This document shows positions 8,957 through 19,976 of a DNA stretch of 64,000 nt, piece by piece (within the stretch, counting starts at the first letter, position 1; the number at the start of each line of letters is the position of its first letter). The notes under the pieces were generated by a model. It did no database searches, was not told the origin of the DNA, and saw only the letters and a list, made by a program, of their open reading frames with translations. The stretch comes from CAVPJW01 sp963705525 (lineage in GTDB: Bacteria; Acidobacteriota; Vicinamibacteria; Vicinamibacterales; CAVPJW01): contig CAVPJW010000007.1 of assembly GCA_963705525.1 (NCBI GenBank), positions 124,001 through 188,000 on the forward strand. The letters are read 5' to 3'. The position numbers were made by a program, and so were the translations under genes.

Positions 8957-11380
8957 GTGCAGCCCCAGACGATTGGTCGATACAAGGTCCTCGAAAAGCT
9001 GGGCCAGGGCGGGATGGGCACCGTCTACAAGGCCCACGATCCGCTCATCGAGCGCATCGTGGCGGTGAAGACGATCACCGCGCAGCTCGATCAGGATCCC
9101 GACCTGCGCACGCGCTTTTTCCGTGAAGCCCGCGCCGCCGGCCAACTGTCGCACAAGAACATCATCACCATCCACGACCTGGGTGAAGAGGAAGGGCAGG
9201 TCTTCCTCGCCATGGAGTTTCTCGAGGGCGAGGATCTCGCGGCCAAGCTTGCGCGCGGGCCGCGGATGCGTCTCGAGCGCAAGCTCGACATCATGGCCGA
9301 CCTCTGCGAGGGCCTCGCGCACGCCCACTCCAAAGGCGTCGTGCATCGCGATCTGAAGCCCGCGAACGTCTTCATCACGACGACCGGCCACGTGAAGATC
9401 CTCGACTTCGGCCTGGCACGGATGCTGACCTCCGACATGACGAAGAGTCAGACGACGATCGGGACGCCGAACTACATGTCGCCCGAGCAGGTGCGCGGCG
9501 AACGCGTCGACCACCGAAGCGACATTTTTTCACTCGGTGTGGTGTTCTACGAGTTGCTCACGTCGAAACGGCCGTTCTCGGGGGAATCGTTCGCATCGGT
9601 CATCTACAAGATCCTGCAGATCGACCCCGAGCCGGTCGACAAGCTGGATCCCGAAGTGCCGACTCCGCTGGCATCGTTGGTCCATCGGGCGTTGGCCAAG
9701 GATCTTGCAGAGCGCTACCAGCAGATTACCGACCTGCAGCTCGAGCTCGAGATTCTCCGGCAGGGGTTCCGAACCGGCCAGTTCAGCGTGCACGATCGCA
9801 TCGGGCAGGTCGAAGACAGTGCAGATCCGGGCTTTGATCCGGATGAAACGCGCATTGAAACAAGGTGGCCCAGAACACCAAGCCCGTATCGCGTATCGCC
9901 TATCCCCTCTACGCACGTGCGTGTGCCTTCCCCCGCACCCCCAACGCGTGCGGTTGTCGGTGCGACGGAGGAACAGCGTCCCGAGATTGCGACTCCCCCA
10001 TCGGGCCGACGTTGGATCCTGCCGCTGATCGCCACGGCGCTTGCCGCCATGGTCGTGTGGTATGCGACCGATCGATGGCGCCGCCCGGCGGACATTCAGG
10101 CACCAGCCGCGACGGCGACACCGCCGGCGCCAGGATCACCAGCGGTGCCGCCCGCGCCGACCGATCAGAACGCGCTCGCACGCTCGTTGTCGCAGGCATC
10201 GGCGGCGCTCGATGAACGGCAGTACGGAGAGGCCATGCGGCTGGCAAAGGAAGCTCTGGCATTGGCGCCAGGAAACACGGACGCCGAGAAACTCTTGAAA
10301 CGTGCTGAGGAGAGCGCCGCGCTCCTCACTCAGAAAAACGCGGAGGCGAAGTCGCTCATCGACGGCGGACGATATGCCGACGCAGCCAAGCTGGTGGGCG
10401 AAGCCCTCACCCTGTCGCCGTCAGACGTCGCTGCGCAACAACAAGCCGCCCGCCTGGGTGATGTGGCGCGTCGAACCGCGGATGATGCGCTGAGACAGAT
10501 GCGGCAGGCCCGATCGCGCGCCGAAGGTGCAGGCGCGCCTGAGCTGGCCGAAGCCATTTTTGGCGCGGCCCGAAACCGCGAGCAACAGGCCATGCAGCTC
10601 TATCGCACCAAGCGATACGGGGAAGCCATGGCCCGGCTTTTCGAGGCAGGCAGCTTGTATCGCACCTCAGAGCTCCACGCCCGCACGGAACAGCAGGCGA
10701 AAGAGACCTCCCGCCAGGCCGACGTTCAGCGCGAACGGGAGACGACCGAGCTCGAGACCTCGAGTGCGCGTTACGAGGCGACGCGCATCGAAGCCCAGCG
10801 TGCCGGCGCGGACATGCGCGCCCCCGAACTGATGCGGCAGGGTACCGAGCGTGCCACCGACGCCGAGGCCAAGCGCTCCGCGGGTGACATCGCCGGCGCC
10901 CGATCCGACTTCGAGGCGGCGGCCCTTTTCATGCAGCAGGCACAGGCCGCCTCGCTTGCCGCCGCGCGCATCGACGCCATTCGCGAGCCGCCGCGCGCCG
11001 AACCGGCCGCACCTCCGCCAGCCGCTCCACCACCGGTGCCGGCCGTGGACGATCGCGCGGACGTGCTGAGCGTCGTCGAGCGCTATCGCGCGGCGCTCGA
11101 GGCCAGAAATCTCGCGTCGGTCAAAGCCGTCTGGAACCTGACGCCCGCGCAGGAGGAGGCTCTCCGCGTCGAGTTCCGCAACGCCAGGGCGCTCCACGTG
11201 ACGATCGCAGACACGGCCGTGCAGATCGCCGGCACCGAGGCAACGGTGCGCTGTCTGCGAGGCTACGAGGTGACAACCACCGATGGTCAACATCTGAAGA
11301 CCGAAACCCGGACGGTGCTGAAGCTGCAGCGCACCGGCAATGCCTGGATGATTCAGAGCGTGCAGCACCAGCCGATCTGA
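8957..11380 (+). CDS. Membrane Ser/Thr protein kinase with TPR-like/coiled-coil and NTF2-like C-terminus
   Basis: Hanks-type kinase of about 807 residues. The catalytic domain occupies the first 270 residues with glycine loop GQGGMGTVY, VAVK lysine, catalytic HRDLKPAN, DFG (ILDFGLARM) and activation-loop end MSPEQVRGE. A proline-rich linker and one transmembrane helix (LPLIATALAAMVVWYATDRW) follow. The extracytoplasmic part has TPR-like helices (YGEAMRLAKEALALAPGN), a charged Ala/Glu-rich coiled coil, and a last 110 residues resembling a SnoaL/NTF2-like ligand pocket (VVERYRAALEARNLASVKAV). The start is GTG 8957, directly before the first kinase strand; in-frame upstream codons have no protein-like composition. 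The barrel gene follows after 25 bases. Unlike the other three kinases here it lacks a propeller. Confidence 0.85.
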   Translation: MQPQTIGRYKVLEKLGQGGMGTVYKAHDPLIERIVAVKTITAQLDQDPDLRTRFFREARAAGQLSHKNIITIHDLGEEEGQVFLAMEFLEGEDLAAKLARGPRMRLERKLDIMADLCEGLAHAHSKGVVHRDLKPANVFITTTGHVKILDFGLARMLTSDMTKSQTTIGTPNYMSPEQVRGERVDHRSDIFSLGVVFYELLTSKRPFSGESFASVIYKILQIDPEPVDKLDPEVPTPLASLVHRALAKDLAERYQQITDLQLELEILRQGFRTGQFSVHDRIGQVEDSADPGFDPDETRIETRWPRTPSPYRVSPIPSTHVRVPSPAPPTRAVVGATEEQRPEIATPPSGRRWILPLIATALAAMVVWYATDRWRRPADIQAPAATATPPAPGSPAVPPAPTDQNALARSLSQASAALDERQYGEAMRLAKEALALAPGNTDAEKLLKRAEESAALLTQKNAEAKSLIDGGRYADAAKLVGEALTLSPSDVAAQQQAARLGDVARRTADDALRQMRQARSRAEGAGAPELAEAIFGAARNREQQAMQLYRTKRYGEAMARLFEAGSLYRTSELHARTEQQAKETSRQADVQRERETTELETSSARYEATRIEAQRAGADMRAPELMRQGTERATDAEAKRSAGDIAGARSDFEAAALFMQQAQAASLAAARIDAIREPPRAEPAAPPPAAPPPVPAVDDRADVLSVVERYRAALEARNLASVKAVWNLTPAQEEALRVEFRNARALHVTIADTAVQIAGTEATVRCLRGYEVTTTDGQHLKTETRTVLKLQRTGNAWMIQSVQHQPI

Positions 11381-11405
11381 ACCCCCGACGTCGTAAGAGG
11401 TATCC

Positions 11406-12728
11406 ATGCGCCGTATCATCATCGTGGTCATCATTGCCCTGAGCGTCTCCGCTGGTTCCGCCTCCGCGCAAACACGCACGAGCGGCCTGGCGACGATCTT
11501 CCGCGACATCTTCGGACCGACAGGCCTCGTCGTGGACAGCGAGCAGGTGCTGCCCGACGGATCCACGCACTCGGCCCATTTCAACAGCGGCTTTCAGTCG
11601 GAGTTCACGCAGTTCAACATCGCGCTCGCGAGCCAGCTGACCGCCGTGCCTCTCCCCTCGCCGGCGTCCGGATTCACCTATCGCTTCGATCCAGCCACAG
11701 GCACATTCGCGCGCACGACCCAGAGCTTCGGGCCGATCCTCTCGGATCGCGCCGAGACCATCGGCCGGGGCCGGATGTCCTTCAGCTACAACTATCAGTA
11801 CTTCTCGTTCGACACGATTGAGGGCATCGACCTGAGAAACGTTCCGGCCGTCTTCTTTCACGACGACTTTCAGCTCGGCGGCGGTCGCCTCGACGTCGTA
11901 ACGACGGCCAATACGGTCCGCGCCTCGGTCAAGCAGTCCACGGCATCGCTGACGTACGGCGTGACCGACCGCATCGATCTCGCGCTGGCGGTGCCTGTCA
12001 TTGGCACGAGCCTCAGCGTGCTCTCGAGCGCAACAATTCAGCGCATCGGAACGACCGATCCCGCCATCCATTTCTTTCGCGATCCGTCGGTCGTCGGTGG
12101 CTTCGGCAACCGGAAACAGTTCCTGGCCGAAGGTTCTGCCACAGGGCTCGGAGACGTGATCGTGCGGGTCAAGGGCACACCCGTGAAGAATGCGGAAACG
12201 GGCCTGGCGATGGGTCTCGACCTCCGGTTCCCGAGCGGTGACGAGGGCGATCTTCTGGGTTCCGGCGCCTTCGGCGTAAAGCCATTCGTGGCGCTCTCGA
12301 CGCTCTATCGCCGCGTGTCGCCCCATTTCAATGCCGCGTATCAGTGGAACGGCAAGAGCACGCTGGGCGGCAACGTGACCACTGGGGTCAAAGGCGATCT
12401 GCCGGATCAGTTCCTCTACGTCGCGGGCGCCGACATGGGCGTGACCGATCGGTTCACCGTCATCTTCGACCTGCTCGGCGAATGGGTGATCGACTCGCCC
12501 AGGCTCGTGACGCGGGAGCTCACGCGGACCGCACCCGACGGCGACGTCCTGACGTTTCAGGACATCGGATTCGAATCGGGATCGTTCGGCGCGTTGAACG
12601 GAAGCTTCGGGCTGAAGGCGAACGTCGCGGGCCGCATGCTCGTCAATTTCAACCTGCGATTCAAGCTGGATGAGAGTGGACTGCGCGACCGGATCTCGCC
12701 GCTCATCGGGGTTGAATACGGATTCTGA
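11406..12728 (+). CDS. Putative outer-membrane beta-barrel protein
   Basis: A 440-residue exported protein with a clear signal peptide (MRRIIIVVIIALSVSAGSAS, cleavage after SASA). The mature part is rich in alternating amphipathic strands with Gly/Tyr/Phe turns (GRGRMSFSYNYQYFSFDTI, ASLTYGVTDRIDLALAVPVI) and ends with the strand LIGVEYGF, with the terminal Phe recognised by the BAM machinery. I cannot assign a named family; it resembles transporter-like barrels of unknown substrate. It is 25 bases downstream of the kinase and upstream of the sulfatase-TPR gene, so it likely belongs to one transcription unit. Confidence 0.75.
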   Translation: MRRIIIVVIIALSVSAGSASAQTRTSGLATIFRDIFGPTGLVVDSEQVLPDGSTHSAHFNSGFQSEFTQFNIALASQLTAVPLPSPASGFTYRFDPATGTFARTTQSFGPILSDRAETIGRGRMSFSYNYQYFSFDTIEGIDLRNVPAVFFHDDFQLGGGRLDVVTTANTVRASVKQSTASLTYGVTDRIDLALAVPVIGTSLSVLSSATIQRIGTTDPAIHFFRDPSVVGGFGNRKQFLAEGSATGLGDVIVRVKGTPVKNAETGLAMGLDLRFPSGDEGDLLGSGAFGVKPFVALSTLYRRVSPHFNAAYQWNGKSTLGGNVTTGVKGDLPDQFLYVAGADMGVTDRFTVIFDLLGEWVIDSPRLVTRELTRTAPDGDVLTFQDIGFESGSFGALNGSFGLKANVAGRMLVNFNLRFKLDESGLRDRISPLIGVEYGF

Positions 12729-12731
12729 AAT

Positions 12732-12781
12732 CCCAGACCGGAAGATCTGGGTGACCTCTTTCCCAGACCTGAAGGTCTGGG
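12732..12781 (+). repeat. Two tandem palindromic hairpins (CCCAGAC...GTCTGGG)
   Basis: Two consecutive hairpins: 12732-12751 (stem CCCAGA/TCTGGG) and 12762-12781 (stem CCCAGACC/GGTCTGGG with loop TGAA). They sit right after the barrel stop codon and overlap the N-terminal codons proposed for the next gene. A related palindrome (CAGGTC-TTCA-GACCTG) lies at 16922-16937. There is no T-tract, so they are more like small mobile palindromes or attenuator structures than classical terminators. Confidence 0.55.
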
Positions 12782-14890
12782 CTGCGTACTGCGCTCTCTC
12801 GCTGGTACTCCCCGCCTGCAGTCCGGCTCCCGAGCGCCAGCCGCCCGTACCGAAGCACCTGCTCATCGTCACCATCGACACGCTGCGCGCCGACCGGCTG
12901 GGCTGCTACGGCAATCGGGATATCAAGACGCCCAACCTCGATCGCCTCGCGCAGGAGGGGACGCTCCTCACGCAGGCAGAGGCGCACGTCCCGCAGACGC
13001 GTCCCTCGCACCTGTCGATTTTCACGGGCCGCTATCCGTACGAACACGGCATTCGCGACAACGTTTCACCATCCTTCGTCTCGGAATCCATTCCGACGCT
13101 CGCCGAGGTGCTGCAGAAGGCCGGCTTCCGCACCGCCGCGTTCGTCTCGGCCATCGTCATCGCCAAGCAGTCGGGTCTCAATCGTGGATTCGAGACCTAC
13201 GACGACGACATCAGCAAGAGTTCGGACGAAGATCTGTTCCTCAACACGCTGCAAAAGCGCGGCGATCGCACCATCGACGAGTTCGGCGCGTGGCTGCGGT
13301 CGCAGCCGCCGAAGCCGGCCGAGCGCATGGCGATGTGGGTGCACCTCTACGATCCGCACGATCCATACGAGCCTCCTGAACCCTACGCGTCAACGTACGC
13401 GGGACGGCCGTACGACGGCGAAGTCGCCTGGACGGACGAGCTCGTCGGCCGGCTCGTCAAGACCGTCGGTGAAGCCGGGCTCTTGAGTGACACACTCGTC
13501 ATCGTCACATCCGACCACGGCGAAGGCCTCAACGAGCATCGAGAGCCGGCGCACGGGTTCTTCATCTATCAGACGACGATGCACGTGCCGCTCATCTTCA
13601 AGGGACCCGGAATCCCCGCCGGATCGCGGCTGTCGGGCGTGGCGCGACTCGTCGACCTCTTCCCCACCGTGCTCGACCTGCTCAAGGTCGAGAGGCCCGC
13701 AAACATGATGCTCTCGGGTCAGACGATGGCGCCGGCCGTCGCCGGGCGCGGCACGTTGCCTGAAGCGCCGAGTTTCGCGGAAACGCTGGTGCCGCTCCTG
13801 CACTACGGATGGAGCGATTTGAGGAGCATCCGTGACGGCCGCTGGAAGTACATCCTGGCGCCTCGCCCCGAGCTCTACGATCTCGATCGCGATCCGGGCG
13901 AACTGTCCAATCTCGTGGCGTCGCAGCCGTCCCGCGCGCAGGCGCTGCGCGGAGCGCTCGAGACCAGGCTGCGGCTCGAACAGCAGATGGAACGGAAGGA
14001 CCCGACAGAAGCCAGCGTGCCGCCGGAACTGCTCGAGAAGCTTGGGGCTCTCGGATACGTCAGTCCGGGTGCTCCGGCGCCTGGAGGTCCATCGGCAGGC
14101 GCCGATCCCAAGGACAAGATCGAAGACTTCAAGCTGTTCAGCCGCCTGATGCGCGAGGCGCTGATGAAGCTCGAGGAAAAAGACTTCGCGGCGAGCGCGA
14201 GCCGGCTGCAGGATCTCCGCAAGCGCGGCATGGACAGCTTCGAGGTCAACTTCTACCTCGGGCGGGCCACCGTGGGCGGCGGCCGCCTTCGCGAGGCCAT
14301 TCCGTATTTCGAGAAGGCCATCGAGCGCTCGCCGGCCTACGGACCTGCGTATCGTGCAGCTCGCGGACATCAAGGCGTCACTCGGAGACTTCGGTGGAGC
14401 CACCGAGATTCTTCGCAAGGGGCATCAGGCCGCGCCGAGAGACGCGTCGCTGTACGAGCGCGAGGGTGAGCTCTGGCGCCAGATGAAGAGACCGCAGGAT
14501 GCGATTCGCGCGTACGAAGCGATGTTGCCGCTGGCCCCGAGGAATGCCCTCGCGCGCGTCAGGCTCGGCGAGTTCTATCGCGATGTCGGCGACGCTACGC
14601 GCGCCGTGAAATATCTCAAGGAAGCCGTGGACCTCGATCCGGGCGTCGCGTCGTACTGGAACTCGTTTGGCATGGTGCTCGGCGGGAACGGCGACCTTCC
14701 GGGCGCCGAGTCCGCGTTTCGCCGGGCCATCAAGCTCGACGACAAGGACGCGCAGTACGCATACAACCTCGGACTTGCGCTGCAGCGTCAGGGGAAGACA
14801 CGCGAGGCCGCCGAGTACTATCGCCGCACGCTGGAGGTGAATCCGGGATTCCGCGCTGCGCGCGAGCGGCTCAGCGAGATCGGCAACTGA
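12751..14890 (+). pseudogene. Sulfatase-like lipoprotein with C-terminal TPR repeats, frameshifted
   Basis: A lipoprotein-like N-terminus (LSLVLPACS) precedes an alkaline-phosphatase-superfamily sulfatase domain: VTIDTLRADRLGCYG (metal), VPQTRPSHLSIFTG (nucleophile position occupied by Thr), MWVHLYDPHDPYEPP and TSDHGEGLNEH (metal/substrate). A tail of TPR repeats follows. The frame breaks near 14350: the reading up to there ends in AIERSPAYGPAY, and the remaining TPRs (LADIKASLGDFGGATEILRK and on to 14890) are in another frame; removing one base restores a normal TPR. The start is uncertain: GTG 12751 lies between two hairpins and gives a short signal sequence; an ATG at 12670 lies inside the barrel gene. 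The stop shares one base with the next ATG. Confidence 0.75.
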
Positions 14891-16919
14891 TGCGCCCGGG
14901 CCGCCGACTCGCATCCGGCGGACTGCTTGCGGCGATCCTGATTGCCACCTTCCTCGTCTTCTCGCCGATCCTCGCGCATCAGTTCCTCAACTGGGACGAC
15001 CCCGACACCCTCGTCCATAACACGCACCTCATCGGGCCCGGTATTCTCGGGTGGGCGTTTTCCACGACGCACATGAGTCACTACCAGCCGGCGTCGTGGA
15101 TCGCATGGTCGCTGGTGGGCCGTGCGTTCGGCGTCGAGCCGGTCGCGCTGCATGCGATGAGCCTCGCGGGGCACCTGCTGAACACGATCCTCGTGTTTCT
15201 CCTGGCCGGTCGTCTTGCCAGGGCCGCTCGTCTGACGACACCCGGTGTGGTGGCGGGGATTGCCGCGACGGCGGCCGGTCTTTTTGCAATTCATCCGCTT
15301 CGCGTCGAGCCGGTGGCCTGGGCCAGCGCGTTCCCCTACGTGGCCGCGCTCTTCTGGCTGCTGCTGTCGGCTCTCGCCTACAGCCGTTGGGCTGAGCGAA
15401 CCGGTGCGACCCCTCGAGCCTCATCCTCTCCGTGGCTCGCGGGATCGATTGCCTGTTACGGCCTGTCGCTTCTGTGCCGGCCCGTCGCCCTGCCTTTTCC
15501 GCTGGTGCTGACCGCGCTCGACGTCTATCCATTCCGCCTGACTGATCAGACGTCGATGGCGTCCGCCAATCGCCGTTCGCGCCGCCGGCTCCTCCTGACC
15601 AAGTTGCCCTTCCTGCTCCTGGCTGTTGCCGCGCTCGCGGCCGAGTGGCGAGCGCGTCCGATCGAATCGGTCGCCGAGTACGGCATCGGTGCGCGACTCA
15701 CGGCCGCGGCGATCGCGCCATTTCTCTATCTGTGGCGAACGGTGTGGCCGGTAGGACTGACGCCGCTCGATCCGCTGCCGCTCGATCCCCATCTGCACGT
15801 CGCCCGGCTCATCCTCGGCGTGGCCGGACTGGTGATGGTGACTGTAGTCACGGTCCGTCTCGCCAGGGTCGCTCCGGCGCTGTCGATCGGGTGGATCAGT
15901 TATCTGCTGCTTCTGGCGCCGGCGGTGGGTTTGACGCCGAGCGGGCTTCAGGCCACCGCCGATCGGTACACGTATGTGCCCGGCGTCGCGCTGGCCGTGA
16001 TGTGCGGCGCCGCCACGGGCGCGGTCTGGCGGTCCAGCCGGCACGCGTCTCGCGGGCGCGCTTGCGGCCGGCGTCCTGATCATCGCGCTGAGCTTTGCCA
16101 CGAGAGAGCAGGTGTCCTGGTGGCGCGATTCGGTCAGCCTCTGGACACGGGCCGTGGAGCTCGATCCGCGGAACGACATCGCCCTCTACAATCTCGGGGC
16201 GGCGCTCGCCGAGGCCGGCCGCGACACCGAGGCGATGGAGCGGTACAGAGAAACCCTGCGGCTCATTCCGGATCACGCGCCCGCCCGGCAGAATCTGGCG
16301 CTCCTCGAGGCCCGGCAGTTCGAGCGCGACGGCGACGAGCTCCTGTCGAAGAACAAGCTTGCCGATGCGGCGCGGGCGTACCGCGCGTCGCTCGAGCGAG
16401 ATCCTGGCGCGAACGGCGGCGCGGGCCAATCTCGGCCTCACCGAGCTTCAGCTGGGCCAGGGCGACGAGGCCGCGCGCGATCTCGAAACGGCATGGCGCG
16501 CCGGAGTGAAAGACCCGACGATTGCAAACGCTCTGGCGTTCGCGTGGATGCAGTCGGGGCGCGAGCGCGATGCGCGCGATGTTCTCGAGCAGGCGCTCGC
16601 TCAGAAGCCGGATGATCTGAACACGCGCCACAACCTCGCGCGCCTGCTGTGCACGTCGAGTGATCCTTCGCTGCGGGATGGACGACGTGCGGTTTCGCTC
16701 GCGCTGTCGGTGGTCAAGGAGACGAGCGGACGTGACGCCCGCGCGCTCGACACGCTCGGCGCGGCCTACGCCGAACTCGGAGATCTCACATCCGCGCGAG
16801 AGGCGTTCTCACGCGGCGCGCGACTGGCGTTCGAAAGTGGAGACCGGGAGCTGGCGGAGGAAATAAAGGCCCACGAGCGCCTCATCGGCGCCCGTGGGCC
16901 TCGTCTGCAGAAGCCGTAG
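14890..16919 (+). pseudogene. Multi-pass membrane protein with C-terminal TPR repeats, two frameshifts
   Basis: About 676 residues when frames are joined. The N-terminal 400 residues carry roughly nine transmembrane helices with the layout of TMTC/PMT-like glycosyltransferases (early NWDDPDTLVHN, WAFSTTHMSHYQPASW), followed by TPR repeats (DIALYNLGAALAEAGRDTEA, ARANLGLTELQLGQGDEAAR). The frame changes near 16040 (before LAGALAAGVLIIALSFATRE) and again near 16415-16430. Proteins of this plan are proposed O-mannosyl-type transferases or envelope assembly factors; activity here is not demonstrated. ATG 14890 overlaps the previous stop by one base, so it is translationally coupled to the sulfatase gene. 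Confidence 0.7.
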
Positions 16920-16939
16920 GCCAGGTCTTCAGACCTGCC
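16920..16939. terminator. Hairpin between convergent genes
   Basis: A palindrome, CAGGTC-TTCA-GACCTG with flanking G-C pairs, lies right after the TPR gene stop and before the convergent TonB receptor gene. It has no T-run; it could act as a bidirectional transcription or mRNA-end structure. Confidence 0.4.
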
Positions 16940-16969
16940 ACTCCGGCTGATCGCTGCTGCCGTCAGTCT

Positions 16970-19712
16970 TTAGAACCGGAACTTCGCTCCCAGCATCAAA
17001 CGGCGCGGGAAGATGAAGCGGATCGGCAAACCGAAGTTCTCCGCCGTGCTATCGCGCGCCCCGATGCTGTCGTAGGCATCGCTGTTCGTGAGATTCAGGA
17101 AGTCGCCGAACACGGCGACGTTCGCATCGTCGCCGAAGTCGAACTGCTTCTGCAGTCGCAGATCGAGAATGTTCCAGTCTTTCAGCCGGCGATCGCCACT
17201 TAGCTCCTCGGCAAGGATCGTCGTTTGGATGCCCAGATCCGGTTCCTGGATGCGGGCCGTGCGCGCCCAGGGCTTCCCCGTCTGGTGCTGGAAATTCGCG
17301 GCGGCCGTGATACCCCAGGGAAGCTCGTAGACCAGCTGCGTCTTGAGCACCACTGGGCGGTCGCTCGTCTGCAACTCGCCGGTGTTGATGAAGTCGTTAG
17401 GGTTCTGCCCGAACGTGCCGGCCGTCGATTGGGTTCCGTCAATCGGCCTCAGGTTGCTCGACCCCAGCCTGCCCTCCGCCTTGGACAATGTCAGGCCGAA
17501 GGTCGCCTGCCACCTGTTGGACAGGCGCTTCACCATCTGGATATCCACGCCGCTGTACTTGCTGAACATCTGGTCCGGGTTCGTGAGAAGAAACAGCCGA
17601 TCCTCGGGCGCATTTTGAAGCTGGAACACCGTGATCGGACGGCCGGTTCCTTCTGGATCCGAATCGATGTAGGGGACGGGCTGATACTGGCCACCTGTAT
17701 CTGTCCAGGCTCCCTGGCGTTCGCCACGTTTGTGTATGTAATTGACACTGAGTCCCAGGTCGCTCTTCAACTCTTGCTGAAATCCTATGATGTATTGATC
17801 GGTGTAGGGATTCTGGAATCCGTCGTCCACGCGCAGGTTCGAATTGTCGGACACCAGTTCGGTATCGATCGGATTTCCAGCGTCGTCATATGTCCCGGAG
17901 AAGAAGTACCGGCCCGATAGAGCGGGCGATGCCCCCTGGAACTCGCCCGTCACAACGCCTCGGTAGTACCGACCGTAGTGCCCCTTGATCAGCGTCTTTC
18001 CGCTTTCGTTGAGCTTCCAGTTGAACCCGAAGCGCGGAGAGATGCTGTTCCAGTCGAAGACGTTATTGTTTTCGACGCTCTGCTGCCCGGTTTCATTGCC
18101 GTCCCGATCGAAGAACGGGCGCGAATCAAAAATCCCGCGGCTGTAGTCGTATCGCACGCCAAGGTTGAGCGTCAGGCGGCTGCCGAGGCGGAACGTATCA
18201 TCGGCATACACACCGATGGCCTTCATCAGCGCGCCCTGGCTGAACGGGAGCTGCGTGTATCCGTACGAGGGGACGCCGCTGTACGTATAGACGTAGTCGT
18301 TGTAGCCGAACACGTAGTCGCTGCCGCCGCTGTTGTATTGCACGCCGAATTTCAGCTCGTGGCTGCCTCCCATGAACTTGTCGGCGTAGTGCGTGACCTT
18401 GCCGGAGAACGCCGTCTTCCAGTTGCTGCCGTCGTACCAGTAGTAGATGCCACCCGACGTGTTCCCCGAGTCGAGATCGTAATAGCGTGTCGCAATCTTG
18501 TCGCCGCCGAACTGCGGCTTGCCATGATCGTCGCCGTAGAACCCCGAATAGCGTGCCTCGAGCACTGTCTTGTTCGACAGGACCGACGTGTAGACGACGC
18601 CCGGCGAAGGATTGTGGCCGGTTTCGATCGCGAGCGCGCTGGGAGCAATGGTCGCCGCACCAGGTTCAGGAATCTCGTAGAAATCGTCGTGATACTGGAA
18701 CTGCACCTTGTTGTTGTTGTTCAGCTGATAGTTCAACTTGAAGAACACGCGCTTGGCATTTGACTTCGCGGGAAACTCCGGATCGACACCGGCGCGCGAG
18801 TCCCAGTCCTGCTGGAACTGGAACGAACCGAAGAACCAGAACTTGTCCTTGATCACCGGCCCGCCCAGTTGCGCCGTGAAGTCGTTGAATCGTTCACGGT
18901 GATAGGGGTTGCCTCCGTCTTGGACGTCGTCCGTGTTCCGTCCAGTGAGGTCCTGTGCCTGGAAGTAGTAGTTCGTGTCACCGTGGAACGTGTTGCTGCC
19001 CTGGCGCGTCACGACGTTGAAGACCGCACCCATCAGGTTGCCGTATTCAGCCGTGGCGCCGAGCGACAATACTTCGATTTCCTCGATCGCGTCTGTGTTC
19101 GGCCACGGCCAGGCCGCTCCCGACGAGGGCGCGGTGAAGTCCGTGCCATCCAACTGGTACGAATTGTCCGTCGTCCCTGACCCGAAGGACGTCGAAACGG
19201 AACTCGTCGAGGTATTCGCGCTCACTCCCGGCGCCGCGTTGATGAGATCGAAGAACGTAAAGCGGCGAACCGGCGCGTTTTCGACCCACTCGCGGTTGTA
19301 GTTGGTACTCACCTCGTTCGACGACGTGTCGACCACCGGCGACTCGCCGGTGACCGTGACCGTCTCGGCGATCGCGCTCACCTTGAGCTGCTGGTTGATC
19401 TCCACCGTCGAACCGAGAGGCACAGGTATCTGATCGCGCTTGAGTGTCGCGAACCCCTGCAGCTCGAACGTGAGCGTATACGTGCCGGGCGGAAGGGACG
19501 GGAACCTGTAGACGCCCGTCTCGGACGTGACTTCGGTCGGCGTGCCCGGTACCGCGGTGCTGGTCAGCGTCACGGTGACGCCGGGCAGCACGGCACCTGA
19601 TTCGTCGGTGACGACGCCAAAGAGTGAACCCGTTGTCCGTTGGGCGAATGCCGGGATGGAGACTACTGACGCGATGACGACGAGAACACCCCACGCTCAG
19701 AAGCCTGCGCAT
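16970..19712 (-). pseudogene. TonB-dependent receptor with carboxypeptidase-regulatory domain; frameshift in signal peptide
   Basis: Outer-membrane receptor of about 910 residues. After a signal peptide, an N-terminal carboxypeptidase-regulatory-like domain (TGSLFGVVTDESGAVLPGVT, then TSETGVYRFPSLPPGTYTL) is followed by a plug (ESPVVDTSSNEVSTNYNREW; YQLDGTDFTAPSSG; ATAEYGNLMGAVFNVVTRQG) and a large barrel ending in MLGAKFRF. The ATG at 19712 has a strong AGGAGG five bases upstream, but the frame is broken at a run of four G (plus-strand CCCC 19689-19692): with three G the signal peptide reads MRRLLSVGVLVVIASVVSIP. The rest is intact. Such SusC/Oar-like acidobacterial receptors take up glycans or peptides; the ligand is unknown. 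Divergent from a PD40 kinase. Confidence 0.82.
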
Positions 19713-19976
19713 GGCGCCTCCTGAACTAAAGATCTGACGAGAAGTCCAACTGTTCCGCAACAAGTGCGCCAAATTTACGCCCCTGTCATGTAGGTGTCAA
19801 CTCACAGCAAAATGCCCTGTTTGTCTGGCAGCGCGTTCGAAGGCGTCCGGGAGATTGGATTTTCCGGCACGTCCGGACTCAAGAAAATGGTCATTCAAGC
19901 GTGGATTCTGGCCGTTTCGTTGACTTGTCCCCGAGCGCAGACTACGATCGCCCGCGCTCGTCCGACAGCCCACTCC

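Noticed and set aside
12732..12781. Reading the double hairpin as a standard Rho-independent terminator
   Set aside because: No T-run follows either stem, and the next gene's reading frame appears to begin within it.
11121..12881. Minus-strand open frame of 586 codons opposite kinase and barrel genes
   Set aside because: It covers two different sense genes and has no recognisable domain.
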